Shown here piece by piece: positions 1-8,202 of a DNA stretch of 14,442 nucleotides. Under the pieces are notes generated by a model. That model was not told the DNA's origin and did no database searches. It was given only the letters and a program-made list of their open reading frames with translations. Made by a program: the position numbers and the translations under genes. This DNA is from Bacteroidota bacterium (GTDB lineage: Bacteria > Bacteroidota > Bacteroidia > Chitinophagales > Chitinophagaceae), in NCBI GenBank assembly GCA_023429825.1, contig JAEZDC010000018.1:1-14442 (forward strand). Direction: 5' to 3'. Each line of letters opens with the position of its first letter. Within the stretch, counting starts at the first letter, position 1.

Positions 1-3000
1 GCTGATGGTAAATCCTGCTGTTGATTGCGGGAATACAGTTACCGGAACGATCAAAGTATCAGGGCAACCATTCTCGATCACGATGAGCGTTACATTGTAA
101 GTTCCTGCTGCAGCATAGCTGTGAACAGGGCTATGCGCATTGGAAACAGGCGAGCCATCACCAAAGTTCCATATATAAGTGATGCCAGCACCTGTAGGAC
201 CGTTATTATCAAATATGAAGCTGTTATCACTCAAACACTGTGAAGAATCATTGATGCTGAAGTTCGCAGGCTGCAATGGATACACAGTTACCTGCCGTGT
301 AGTACTGTCCTTACAACCATTATCAGTGGTTACAATAAGTTGCACGGTGTACACACCACCCGTTGAATAGTTGTGAACAGGATTTTGTTGCGTGGAAGTA
401 TTGCCATCGCCAAAGTTCCAGTTATAAGTAACGATAGAACCGGAGCTTACGGTAGATGTGTTGGTAAAGTGAAAATCATTACCTGTCACACATTGTACAG
501 GTACAGCAATAGTAAATAAAGCTGCAGGCTGCGGGTTAACAGTTACAGGTATAGTAATGCTGTTAGAGCAACCATTGTTGGTAGTAACCACTAATGTTAC
601 GTTGTACGTTCCTGCAGCAGCATAAGTGTGCGATGGATTTTGCTGTGTAGATGAACCACCGTCACCGAATGTCCAGCTATATGTAACAGTACCGATACTC
701 ACAGTAGCATTTGTGTTGAACTGGAAACTATTGCCAGTTAAACATTGCGAGTCATCGTTGATCGTAAACGTTACTCCTGAAGGCTGCGGGTACACAGTCA
801 CGTTTTGAGTGATGCTGTCCCGGCATCCGTTATTGGTTGTAACTACCAGGGTAACCGCATAAGTGCCTGCTGCGCCATAAGAGTGAGACGGGTTTTGCTG
901 CGTTGATGTATTGCCATCACCGAATGCCCAGCTATAACTTACTGTTCCGCCGGGTACACTTGCATTGGTGCTGAATTGGAAACTGTTACTGCTTAAGCAC
1001 TGTAAAGATGAATTCACCGCAAAGTTTACATTGATAGGCTGGGGCTGAACAGTTATATTTTGCGTAATGCTATCAAGACATCCATTGTTTGTAGTGACAA
1101 CTACTTCTACAGAATAGGTGCCGTCTGCACTATACACGTAAGTTGGGTTGGAGAGAAACGAAGAACCACCATCACCGAAGGTCCAGCTATAATTACTGAT
1201 ACTTCCACTGCTTACAGTTGAAGTAGTAAGGAAAGTGAAACTGTTTCCGCTTAAACATTGAGCGTTGTCATTAATATTAAACGAAGCTACAGGTTGCGGA
1301 TGGACAGTTACATTTTGCGTTACGCTATCAACACATCCGGCACTCGTGGTAACAAGCAGTTTAACCGGATACGTCCCCGCTGCAGCGTAGATATGAGCCG
1401 GGTTTTGTAAGGTAGAGGATCCGCCATCACCAAATGTCCAGCTATAAGTAATGGTGCCTGAAACAACAGTTGCATTCGTACTGAACTGGAAGTCATTTCC
1501 ACTTAAGCACTGCGCAATATTATTGATACTGAAGTTTACACCGGTTGGTTGTGCATGCAGCGTTACATCCTGTGAAATACTATCCCGGCATCCGTTATTA
1601 GTTGTTACTATAAGTTTAATGGTATAAGTACCATTGGTAGGGAATGTATGGGTAGGGTTCTGAAGGGTGGAGGTATTACCATCACCGAAATCCCATAGGT
1701 AAGTAACAGTACCGCCGGGCACACTTGCATTGGTATTAAAGGCAAAGCTGTTTCCGCTCACACATGGAGTAGCGCTGTTGATTGTATATGTAACATTTAT
1801 GGGCTGCGGATACACAGTAACGTTCTGTGTGATGCTGTCCGCACATCCGTTATTGGTAGTAACCACCAGCTTAACAGGATATGTTCCCGCAGCTCCATAA
1901 CTGTGTGTTGGATTTTGAGAAGTAGATGTTTGTCCATCACCAAAATTCCATAGATAGGTGACTGAGCCACCCGGTACACTTGCATTAGTATTAAAGGCAA
2001 AGCTGTTCCCGCTGCGGCATTGGGTACCATCGTTGATGGTAAAGTTTACATCGGCAGGTTGGGGGTAGACAATTACATTCTGCGTAACACTATCGATACA
2101 TCCGTTATCGGTGGTCACTACTAATGTTACGGGGAAAGTTCCCGGTGATGTATAAATATGAGTTGGATTAGGTAAAGTAGAGGTGTGTCCATCACCGAAA
2201 TTCCAGCTAATGCTAACAATGATTCCAGTGCTGGATGACGTATTGGTGAATGTAAAATTATTGTCGTCAAAACACTGGTTAGCCGGAGGGTTGATCGTAA
2301 ACGCTGCTGTTGATTGAGGAAATACGATCACCTGTCTTGTAGTAGTATTGGTACAACCGTTATTAGAAGTAACAGTGAGCGAAACTGTGTACGTACCGGC
2401 AGCAGTATAATTATAAGTCGGATTCTGTGCCGTAGAAATGCCTATACCGTCTCCAAAATCCCAGCTCCAGTCGGTGATCGTTCCACCGTTTACGGTAGAA
2501 CCATCGGTGAAAGTGTATGTGTTTCCTGCCAGGCAAACATTGGCAGAGGTAGTGAAACTGGCTACCGGCGAAGGATTAACAGTAACAAGGTAATTATGTG
2601 CAGGCCCGGTACAGCCATTGGCTGTAGGAACCACCGTATATGTTACGACTATCGGCGCACCTGTAGTATTAATAAGGGCTTCACTAATAGGATTGCTCGA
2701 TTGGTTACTCACAGCAGGGTTGCTGATACCAGGCACTGCTGGCCTGCTCCAACTAAAGGTAGTACCGGGATCCACGCTGCTGGTGATCGTATAGTTTTGT
2801 ACTACTCCGCTGCAGGTATTTCCTGCTCCTGCACTGGTAACAGTAGGGGTGGTGACTTCATCAACTATTTTTTGTTGTATAAAAGGAGGACAGTTAGTGC
2901 TATCCGAAACTTGTACTGTATATGTTCCGGCGAGATTAACTGTTGGAGATTGCAAGGTCGATGTAAAACCACCCGGCCCGGTCCAGCTGAATGTATATGG

Positions 3001-3879
3001 TGGGTGACCACCGGTAGGGGTGGCAGTTAATTGTACACTGGAGGGAGAGCCCGCATTTGTACATATAAATGCAGGAGTTGGAGTAATAACAACTGTTGAT
3101 AAAGAGGGATACACCCAAACTCTCACAGTATCGCATACATTACCTAATCCGCAACTACTTGCCGTTCCGCAAACTCTATAATCAATATAATTTTGTCCTG
3201 GGGGTACGGCGGTCGGACGCACTATTACCGAAGAAGCTGTAGTAGAACTCAGATAGGAATTATAAGTTCCAACTGCACCCGGTGAAATTGAAGTCCAATT
3301 TATAGACGCGGGTATTAACCCAGTTACCGATAATGTGTCTTGACAGCTTCCATCTGCCCTTATTGAAACGTCTTCTGATACTGCGAAACCTGGTTTTACG
3401 GTAATTACATAATTTGGTAGGTCTCCACCAGGCTTGCAGTAAGTTAAACAGAATGTAGTTAAACCTGAGATGCAGGCAAAACCTCCCAGGGAAAATGGAG
3501 CACCACAATTGATTTGATAATCTCCCGAAGCTCCATTGTCACTTTCTGCAAAGGAAATGCTGCCTGCTCTTGGGTGTACGGTAATATTAAACCTTATACA
3601 TCTATCTCCTCCAGATGCGGTACAACAATGACCGTTACGTGGATAATCTGTACCTAAAATAGTAATTGTCGTATCTGGACTTGCAGATAAGTTGATATTT
3701 ACTACAGGAACAGTGCCGTCACACGACGTGCAAGTTTGAGCTTTTAAAGGACTTGATCCAAAAAAGAATAAAAAGATAATTATTGAGAAGAATCGCAAAC
3801 TCAGCCCACCCGCAGAACACCGTATCCACCGGACACAATTCTCATAACGAAACCTCCTTATGAAGTAGTGTTTCTGCAT
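1..3879 (-). CDS. Giant secreted PKD-repeat protein, C-terminus beyond window
   Basis: An uninterrupted reading frame of 1293 codons runs from ATG at 3879 off the left edge. Residues 29-48 form a signal peptide core (RFFSIIIFLFFFGSSPLKAQ), so the protein is exported. Domains in order: a Cys-containing N-terminal region (about 49-270); an Ig/SprB-like segment with GGHPPYTFSW (about 280-330); a PKD-like segment (about 335-440); then ten PKD domains, each with a W-x-F-G-D-G core, the first at residue 473 and the last near 1237. Most repeats also carry an N-G-C and a Q-C motif. Such proteins in Bacteroidota are usually adhesins or extracellular matrix components, often exported by the type IX system through a C-terminal sorting domain; that end is not visible, so T9SS export is an inference. 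The start is uncertain: ATG 3879 adds an unusual Arg/Cys-rich 28-residue extension, whereas TTG 3798 gives a textbook signal peptide. Confidence 0.93.
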   Translation of the reverse strand, partial: MQKHYFIRRFRYENCVRWIRCSAGGLSLRFFSIIIFLFFFGSSPLKAQTCTSCDGTVPVVNINLSASPDTTITILGTDYPRNGHCCTASGGDRCIRFNITVHPRAGSISFAESDNGASGDYQINCGAPFSLGGFACISGLTTFCLTYCKPGGDLPNYVITVKPGFAVSEDVSIRADGSCQDTLSVTGLIPASINWTSISPGAVGTYNSYLSSTTASSVIVRPTAVPPGQNYIDYRVCGTASSCGLGNVCDTVRVWVYPSLSTVVITPTPAFICTNAGSPSSVQLTATPTGGHPPYTFSWTGPGGFTSTLQSPTVNLAGTYTVQVSDSTNCPPFIQQKIVDEVTTPTVTSAGAGNTCSGVVQNYTITSSVDPGTTFSWSRPAVPGISNPAVSNQSSNPISEALINTTGAPIVVTYTVVPTANGCTGPAHNYLVTVNPSPVASFTTSANVCLAGNTYTFTDGSTVNGGTITDWSWDFGDGIGISTAQNPTYNYTAAGTYTVSLTVTSNNGCTNTTTRQVIVFPQSTAAFTINPPANQCFDDNNFTFTNTSSSTGIIVSISWNFGDGHTSTLPNPTHIYTSPGTFPVTLVVTTDNGCIDSVTQNVIVYPQPADVNFTINDGTQCRSGNSFAFNTNASVPGGSVTYLWNFGDGQTSTSQNPTHSYGAAGTYPVKLVVTTNNGCADSITQNVTVYPQPINVTYTINSATPCVSGNSFAFNTNASVPGGTVTYLWDFGDGNTSTLQNPTHTFPTNGTYTIKLIVTTNNGCRDSISQDVTLHAQPTGVNFSINNIAQCLSGNDFQFSTNATVVSGTITYSWTFGDGGSSTLQNPAHIYAAAGTYPVKLLVTTSAGCVDSVTQNVTVHPQPVASFNINDNAQCLSGNSFTFLTTSTVSSGSISNYSWTFGDGGSSFLSNPTYVYSADGTYSVEVVVTTNNGCLDSITQNITVQPQPINVNFAVNSSLQCLSSNSFQFSTNASVPGGTVSYSWAFGDGNTSTQQNPSHSYGAAGTYAVTLVVTTNNGCRDSITQNVTVYPQPSGVTFTINDDSQCLTGNSFQFNTNATVSIGTVTYSWTFGDGGSSTQQNPSHTYAAAGTYNVTLVVTTNNGCSNSITIPVTVNPQPAALFTIAVPVQCVTGNDFHFTNTSTVSSGSIVTYNWNFGDGNTSTQQNPVHNYSTGGVYTVQLIVTTDNGCKDSTTRQVTVYPLQPANFSINDSSQCLSDNSFIFDNNGPTGAGITYIWNFGDGSPVSNAHSPVHSYAAAGTYNVTLIVIENGCPDTLIVPVTVFPQSTAGFTIS
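154..2463 (-). repeat. Ten tandem PKD repeats with 255-bp period
   Basis: The W-x-F-G-D-G cores read on the minus strand start at 2463, 2205, 1950, 1695, 1440, 1185, 930, 675, 420 and 171. The spacings are 258, then seven of exactly 255, then 249 bp, so the unit is 85 residues. The units are clearly homologous but diverged at the DNA level, so they are not recent identical copies. PKD domains are beta-sandwich modules that act as spacers in long surface proteins. Confidence 0.93.
3801..3845 (-). other. 14-codon mini-ORF with strong Shine-Dalgarno, possible leader peptide
   Basis: On the minus strand TAAGGAGG (3860-3853) lies 7 nt before an ATG at 3845. The ATG opens MRIVSGGYGVLRVG and stops at TGA 3803-3801. 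It is in a different frame from the long PKD-protein frame. Two nucleotides after the stop comes TTG 3798, which is in the PKD frame and begins an ideal signal peptide. This layout fits translational coupling or reinitiation. It could also be chance overlap within an N-terminal extension started at ATG 3879, or a sequencing indel. Confidence 0.35.
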
Positions 3880-4182
3880 AGTTAGTCTATTGGATTCTGG
3901 CTAAAATAAAGAATAAATAAGGTTGTAACAGTTGTTTTAGTCTCATTCGGGTATAATTTAAGCCAGCGATCCGTTATACATTAAAATCAATATGCCTAAT
4001 CCCTTTCGGGTTAGTCACTGGAAATTAAATCAGTAAAAAAAGCAAAGTGTTTCAAAAGGGGTGGGATGTACGGGGGCTGCTAAGATAACGGAATTTGAGC
4101 CAGGAAATTATGTGGTTTTCATGTCATTTTGCACATTTCTGCGCATAATATAAATACCCTATGTATTATCGCCTATGTCAAA
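3880..4182. other. Gene-free spacer upstream of the PKD gene
   Basis: No credible coding region is seen here. TATTTTAG (minus, 3908-3901) is one mismatch from the Bacteroidota -7 element and 22 nt ahead of ATG 3879, but I see no -33 partner, so it is weak. A small hairpin occupies 3996-4014. GTATAA (3951) and TTATAC (3974) form a loose inverted repeat of doubtful meaning. Confidence 0.5.
3996..4014 (-). other. Small hairpin with possible GAAA tetraloop
   Basis: Minus-strand RNA would read CTAACCCGAAAGGGATTAG: CTAA pairs with TTAG and CCC with GGG, with one unpaired A, closing on a GAAA loop of the stable GNRA class. It lies about 117 nt upstream of ATG 3879. There is no T-run, so it is not a terminator. 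It would matter only if transcription starts upstream of it. Confidence 0.3.
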
Positions 4183-4211
4183 GAAAAAACCGCCTTCATA
4201 TAGAAGGCGGC
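4183..4211 (-). terminator. Rho-independent terminator of the prolyl oligopeptidase gene
   Basis: On the minus strand, CCGCCTTC (4210-4203 complement) and GAAGGCGG pair as a perfect 8-bp GC-rich stem around a 5-nt loop, followed at once by TTTTTTC. It begins 34 nt after the stop codon of the minus-strand gene ending at 4245. The stem length, loop and U-tract are all canonical. Confidence 0.88.
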
Positions 4212-4244
4212 TAATATCTATCCCCTGTCATTTATACCTGTCAT

Positions 4245-6383
4245 CTAATATTTCGGCTGCACTCCCATATTATAAAACATGAACGCCCATTTATCTGCTT
4301 CTTCTTCGATGATCTGCTTGGTACTTCTGCCTGAACCATGACCGGCTTTCGTTTCAATCCTTATCAAAACCGGGTTGCTTCCCTGCTGGTTTTCCTGCAT
4401 GGTAGCAGCAAACTTAAAACTGTGCGCTGGCACCACGCGGTCGTCATGATCTGCCGTCATGATCAGCGTGGCAGGGTAGGAGGCCTTCTTCACATTATGC
4501 AACGGTGAATACTTATGTAAGTATTCAAACATCTCTTTGCTTTCTTCACTGGTGCCATAATCATATGCCCATCCTGCACCTGCTGTGAATTTGTGATAGC
4601 GTAACATATCCATAACGCCAACAAAAGGAAAAGCTACTTTACAAAGGTTGGGCTGTTGCGTAATACAGGCACCTACCAGTAATCCACCATTGCTTTCACC
4701 CTGTATCGCCAGCATTTCCGTACTGGTGTATTTATTGTCTTTGAGATACTGTGCTGCCGCCATAAAATCGTCAAACACATTTTGTTTCTTCATCTTAATT
4801 CCCTGCTGGTGCCAGTCTTCTCCATACTCGCCGCCACCACGGATATTCGCTACGGCATATACACCTCCATTCTCCAGTAAAATAATATTGCTTGTACTGA
4901 ACCAAGGTGTCATGCTGCTGCTGAATCCACCATAGCCATACAACAACGTAGGGTTCTTGCCATTCAGTTCAATTCCTTTTTTGTAGGTGATGATCATCGG
5001 GATCTTCGTTCCATCTTTACTGGTATAGAAAACCTGTTTGCTTTCCAGTTCCGATGGATTGAACTTCAGTTTGCTTTCTTTGTACACCTCCGATTTTCCT
5101 GATGCGATATCATAGCGATAAATAGTAGAAGGCTGGGTATAAGAGGTATAGCTGTAGTACAGTTCCTTTTCTGTTTCTTTTGCATAAAACCCCCACGCAC
5201 TGCCTGGGCCGGGCAATTGGATCTCCCGCAATTGCTTGCCTGTAAGATCGTATTGATACACTTTAGTGATGGCATCTTTTAAATAAGCCGCGAAGAAGTT
5301 CTTTCCTGCAGTTGAAGCCTGCAACACTTCAGGCTTTGCCGGTATGATCGTCTTCCAATTTTCAGGTGTGGGATTATTGATAGGCGCCGCTACCAGTTTA
5401 TTGGTTGGCGCATCTTTATCTGTTTGAATATAGAAATATTCGCCATCGTTATAAATGAGACTATGGCTGTTCTTCATATCTGTAACGATCGCAACAGGAG
5501 TGCTTCCGGGTTTGGTAAGGTCCTGCACATACAACGCATTGCCATAGGTTTCATTCGCTGCATATATTACCAGCCATTTCTGGTCTTCGCTCACCCCGGC
5601 CCATAGATAACGTGTCGGCTTTGTATCACTGCCAAACACCATTTTATCTTCACTTTGTTTTGTGCCCAGCTTATGGAAATACAGTTTATGATTATCTGTA
5701 ATGCCCGACAGCCTGCTGCCAGCCTTTGGCTTTTCATAGGTACTGTAAAAAAATCCATCATTGCCTTTCCAGGCAGCACCGCTGAACTTCAGATCAAGTG
5801 TATCAGCCAATACTTGCCTGGTAACTGCATTCATTACTGCCAGCTTTTGCCAGTCACTACCGCCTTCACTGATGGAATAAGCTGCCATCGATCCATCCTT
5901 TGTAAAATATACACCACTTAAACTTGTGGTTCCATCTTTACTGAACGTGTTAGGATCAATAAACACTTCCGATTCTTTACTTCCTGCTTTTTCCCTGTAC
6001 AGTACAAATTGGTTTTGTAAACCGCTGTTACGGTAGTAATACAGGTAGTTGTTTTCTTTGAACGGGTTGGAATACTTTTCAAAATTGTATAACTCCTCGT
6101 AGCGTTTAGCGATACCATCGCGAAAAGGTATTCTGCCGATATAATCCTGCGTCACCTTATTCTGCGCTTGCACCCAATCTGTAGTAGCGGCGCTGGTATC
6201 ATTTTCCAGCCATCGGTACGGATCGGCTACTGCTGTGCCGAAATAAACGTCTTTGATGCTCGTGTCTTTGTTAGTTGTTGGATAGGTCACGTTGATGCTT
6301 TCAAAACTGGCTAATGTTGCCTGGTTGTTTTTACATGATGAAAATAACGCCGCTAAGGCGATGAATGGAATGAAATTTCTCAT
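4245..6383 (-). CDS. Prolyl oligopeptidase family (S9A) lipoprotein
   Basis: A 712-residue serine peptidase that should cleave short peptides after proline, in the S9A family of porcine prolyl oligopeptidase (about 710 residues). The N-terminus MRNFIPFIALAALFSSC is a lipoprotein signal with the lipid-attachment cysteine at 17, so the enzyme is envelope-anchored rather than cytosolic. Residues about 35-430 correspond to the N-terminal hydrolase segment plus seven-bladed propeller (YFGTAVADPYRWLEND near 47). The alpha/beta hydrolase domain follows. The catalytic triad by motif is Ser564 in GESNGG, Asp647 in DHDDRV and His682 in GHGSG; Arg649 matches the substrate-binding arginine of the family. 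The gene stands alone, with its own terminator. Full length and intact. A peptide-scavenging role is likely but the substrates are not deducible. Confidence 0.97.
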   Translation of the reverse strand: MRNFIPFIALAALFSSCKNNQATLASFESINVTYPTTNKDTSIKDVYFGTAVADPYRWLENDTSAATTDWVQAQNKVTQDYIGRIPFRDGIAKRYEELYNFEKYSNPFKENNYLYYYRNSGLQNQFVLYREKAGSKESEVFIDPNTFSKDGTTSLSGVYFTKDGSMAAYSISEGGSDWQKLAVMNAVTRQVLADTLDLKFSGAAWKGNDGFFYSTYEKPKAGSRLSGITDNHKLYFHKLGTKQSEDKMVFGSDTKPTRYLWAGVSEDQKWLVIYAANETYGNALYVQDLTKPGSTPVAIVTDMKNSHSLIYNDGEYFYIQTDKDAPTNKLVAAPINNPTPENWKTIIPAKPEVLQASTAGKNFFAAYLKDAITKVYQYDLTGKQLREIQLPGPGSAWGFYAKETEKELYYSYTSYTQPSTIYRYDIASGKSEVYKESKLKFNPSELESKQVFYTSKDGTKIPMIITYKKGIELNGKNPTLLYGYGGFSSSMTPWFSTSNIILLENGGVYAVANIRGGGEYGEDWHQQGIKMKKQNVFDDFMAAAQYLKDNKYTSTEMLAIQGESNGGLLVGACITQQPNLCKVAFPFVGVMDMLRYHKFTAGAGWAYDYGTSEESKEMFEYLHKYSPLHNVKKASYPATLIMTADHDDRVVPAHSFKFAATMQENQQGSNPVLIRIETKAGHGSGRSTKQIIEEEADKWAFMFYNMGVQPKY

Positions 6384-6450
6384 GGCAATTTGGTTGAAGG
6401 TTGAAGATACGGGAATATACAGTTAAAGAAGCTTGGGGAGGTGCAAATGA

Positions 6451-6478
6451 AAAAGCAACCTTACCTAAAAGTTGCTTT
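6451..6478 (-). terminator. Possible terminator downstream of the 91-residue protein gene
   Basis: AAAGCAAC (6452-6459) and GTTGCTTT (6471-6478) form an 8-bp stem with an 11-nt loop. Read on the minus strand the stem is followed by TTCATTT, extending a T-rich tail. It lies 140 bp beyond the stop at 6618 and is AT-rich, so strength and assignment are uncertain. Confidence 0.4.
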
Positions 6479-6617
6479 CTCGTGTTGATCTGAGTTACTT
6501 TTCCTGTCTGTTGATTCTTTGTTCCCTGCTCTATTCATAATAAGATAAAACTATGCCAAAGCAAGCAGCTAATGCTACTCAGTTAGAGATATCTTCTTTG
6601 GAGATGTGTAGTAGAAG

Positions 6618-6893
6618 TTAAGTATTCCCTGGTTCTTTAAGGCTATCGAGATACCTGTATAGGCATTCTTCCACTGCCTTAACAAATTCTGGGGATGTGA
6701 GATGATATACCGGTACAAGCTTTTCTTCTTCTACCTTATAAGCGATACTGTCTCCGTACCGGGCAATTACCTTCGGGTCATCAAACATGAACCAGTGAAA
6801 ATGCGGCAGTATATCAGTGCTGCTCACCACGTAGCCTGAATAGCTTTCTCCTTCATACACAAACGATATTTTCTTTTTTTGTGATGCTGTCAT
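6618..6893 (-). CDS. Hypothetical protein, 91 residues
   Basis: I do not recognise this family. The product is small, soluble and mixed-charge, with no signal peptide or membrane segment. It starts with a lysine-rich stretch (MTASQKKKISFVYEGESYSG), has an aromatic patch FHWFMFDD around residues 32-39, and ends in a likely helix (VKAVEECLYRYLDSLKE). The beta-rich start and helical end suggest a small alpha/beta fold. A 13-bp perfect palindrome lies 11 bp upstream of the ATG and could be an operator. It lies 81 bp downstream of another small gene on the same strand. Coding status is supported by length, its ATG and the lack of a better alternative on either strand. Confidence 0.72.
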   Translation of the reverse strand: MTASQKKKISFVYEGESYSGYVVSSTDILPHFHWFMFDDPKVIARYGDSIAYKVEEEKLVPVYHLTSPEFVKAVEECLYRYLDSLKEPGNT

Positions 6894-6903
6894 TGGATAG
6901 CTA

Positions 6904-6916
6904 TTGTACAGTACAA
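6904..6916. promoter_or_regulatory. 13-bp perfect palindrome, candidate operator
   Basis: TTGTACAGTACAA is a perfect inverted repeat (TTGTAC, central A, GTACAA) ending 11 bp from the start codon at 6893. Its size and placement suit a dimeric repressor, but no cognate regulator is visible in the window. Confidence 0.35.
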
Positions 6917-6974
6917 AGCAAAAACTATGCTGCTGGTAATAGCTGCTGGATAAAAAGAATTGATTCTTCGAAGA

Positions 6975-7163
6975 TTACAGGTGATCCGGCATTTCTATCA
7001 CTCTTGCATTGTATTCTTTGCAGGCGATCTCGATGTCTTTGCCCGTCATCACGGCCGATAAAATGATCTCCGTTCTGTCGATAGTACCATGATGTATCCG
7101 TCTTCTTTTGATGAATGCCATTAATTCTGCTGTTGTTTCAAATGCAAGCCTTGACCTATTCAT
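6975..7163 (-). CDS. Hypothetical protein, 62 residues
   Basis: A small protein I cannot assign to a named family. It begins MNRSRLAFETTAELMAFIKR, has a basic patch (KRRRIHH, residues 19-25), then a predicted strand-helix segment (TEIILSAVMTGKDIEIACKEYNARVIEMP) typical of small alpha/beta cytosolic proteins. There is no signal peptide, cysteine pair or zinc motif. It sits between the 91-residue gene and the VOC gene on the same strand, with 86 bp before it. A loose operon is possible, but the gaps are large enough for separate promoters. Confidence 0.65.
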   Translation of the reverse strand: MNRSRLAFETTAELMAFIKRRRIHHGTIDRTEIILSAVMTGKDIEIACKEYNARVIEMPDHL

Positions 7164-7249
7164 TGAAGCAAAATTCGGCTAAAGCGGTGAGAGAATAAGA
7201 TAGTTTTTGCCAGATATTATCAGAAGAATTTGGAGGTGTGAGGCTGTGC

Positions 7250-7699
7250 TCAGGATCTAAGTTCCTCTGCCAGCCCGATAAGCAATCCTTCTACGCCACG
7301 AATATAGCATAGGCGATACTTGTCTTCATATTGAACGACCTCGCCAACCAGTTGAGCGCCGTGTTTAGTAAGCCTGGATACCATATCATTAATATCCTCC
7401 ACAGCGAACATAAGGCGTAAATAGCCGAGTGCATTTACCGGAGCGGTCCTGTGGTCTGATATCGTAGAAGGAGTGAGAAACCGTGAAAGTTCAAGCCGGC
7501 TGTGGCCGTCAGGTGTTACCATCATAGCTACTTCCACACGCTGATCACCGAGACCGGTTACCCGCCCTGCCCATTCTCCTTCTATAGTACCCCGCCCTTC
7601 AAGCTTCAGCCCTAACTCAGTAAAAAATGCAATGGCATTACCCAGGGATTCTACCACGATCCCTACATTGTGCATTTGTAATAGTTTGGTTTTTGACAT
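7250..7699 (-). CDS. VOC superfamily (glyoxalase/bleomycin resistance-like) protein
   Basis: A 149-residue protein of the vicinal oxygen chelate fold, made of two beta-alpha-beta-beta-beta modules: about 6-75 (MHNVGIVVESLGNAIAFFTELGL, ending RLELSRF) and about 90-145 (YLRLMFAVEDINDMVSRLTKHGA, ending GLLIGLAEEL). In glyoxalase-type members four residues, usually His/Glu twice, bind a metal. Here His10 and Glu70 are present, but the second-module positions appear to be Arg95 and Gly142. Classical metal-dependent chemistry is therefore doubtful, although many functional VOC paralogues vary here. The substrate cannot be told from sequence. It is followed on the same strand by small hypothetical genes and preceded, after 55 bp, by a second, unrelated-subfamily VOC gene, so the two may be co-transcribed. 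Confidence 0.9.
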   Translation of the reverse strand: MSKTKLLQMHNVGIVVESLGNAIAFFTELGLKLEGRGTIEGEWAGRVTGLGDQRVEVAMMVTPDGHSRLELSRFLTPSTISDHRTAPVNALGYLRLMFAVEDINDMVSRLTKHGAQLVGEVVQYEDKYRLCYIRGVEGLLIGLAEELRS

Positions 7700-7754
7700 G
7701 GCTCCTTCGATTTATAATAATCTGGTATAATTGCCACCCCGTAAAAAAGGTATA

Positions 7755-8186
7755 CTAATTGGAGTTCGGATCGAACTCAATGATCCATTCAATACCATAT
7801 TTATCCCTGAAACATCCAAAATAAGTACCCCAGGGTCCGTCACCAATAGGCCCTTCTACCTGCCCGCCTGCAGAAAGGCCGTTGAATAATTTATCAGCTT
7901 CTTCTTTGCTTTCCGCAATGATCATGATCTTACTCCTGTTCTCGTTTTCGTTGGTTCTTCCCATGCTTTCAGGAACATCATTTCCCATCAGCATATTGCT
8001 GTTACCTATAGGCAAAGCGATATGCACGATTTTATTTTCTTCCTTTTCCGATACAGGGAATTCGGCACTTGCAAGATCTTTGAAACGTATAACTTTTGTA
8101 AATGCACCCCCGAAAACCGATTTGTAAAATGTAAAGGCTTCTTCCGCATTCCCGTTGAAATTGATGTGTGGATTGATCAGTGGCAT
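7755..8186 (-). CDS. VOC family protein, PhnB/YjdN-like
   Basis: A 143-residue member of the PhnB-like branch of the VOC superfamily, often mis-annotated as 3-demethylubiquinone methyltransferase. Diagnostic segments are NPHINFNGNAEEAFTFYKSV at residues 5-24, HIALPIGNSNMLMGND at 55-70 and WGTYFGCFRDKYGIEWIIEF at 119-138, the last being the family hallmark. Length is typical. The biochemical role of this branch is largely unknown and the substrate is not predictable. An exact TAnnTTTG element lies 17 bp upstream of the ATG, so transcription probably starts here and may continue into the next VOC gene 55 bp downstream. Confidence 0.93.
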   Translation of the reverse strand: MPLINPHINFNGNAEEAFTFYKSVFGGAFTKVIRFKDLASAEFPVSEKEENKIVHIALPIGNSNMLMGNDVPESMGRTNENENRSKIMIIAESKEEADKLFNGLSAGGQVEGPIGDGPWGTYFGCFRDKYGIEWIIEFDPNSN

Positions 8187-8202
8187 CTTTATGATTTGTA
8201 AT

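Noticed and set aside
2314..3030. 238-codon plus-strand open frame opposite the PKD gene
   Set aside because: Low-complexity, Cys/Arg/Ser-rich translation with no domain. It is antisense to a clear, continuous PKD-protein frame.
4648..4935. 95-codon plus-strand frame inside the prolyl oligopeptidase gene
   Set aside because: Antisense shadow of the catalytic domain, with no independent start signals.
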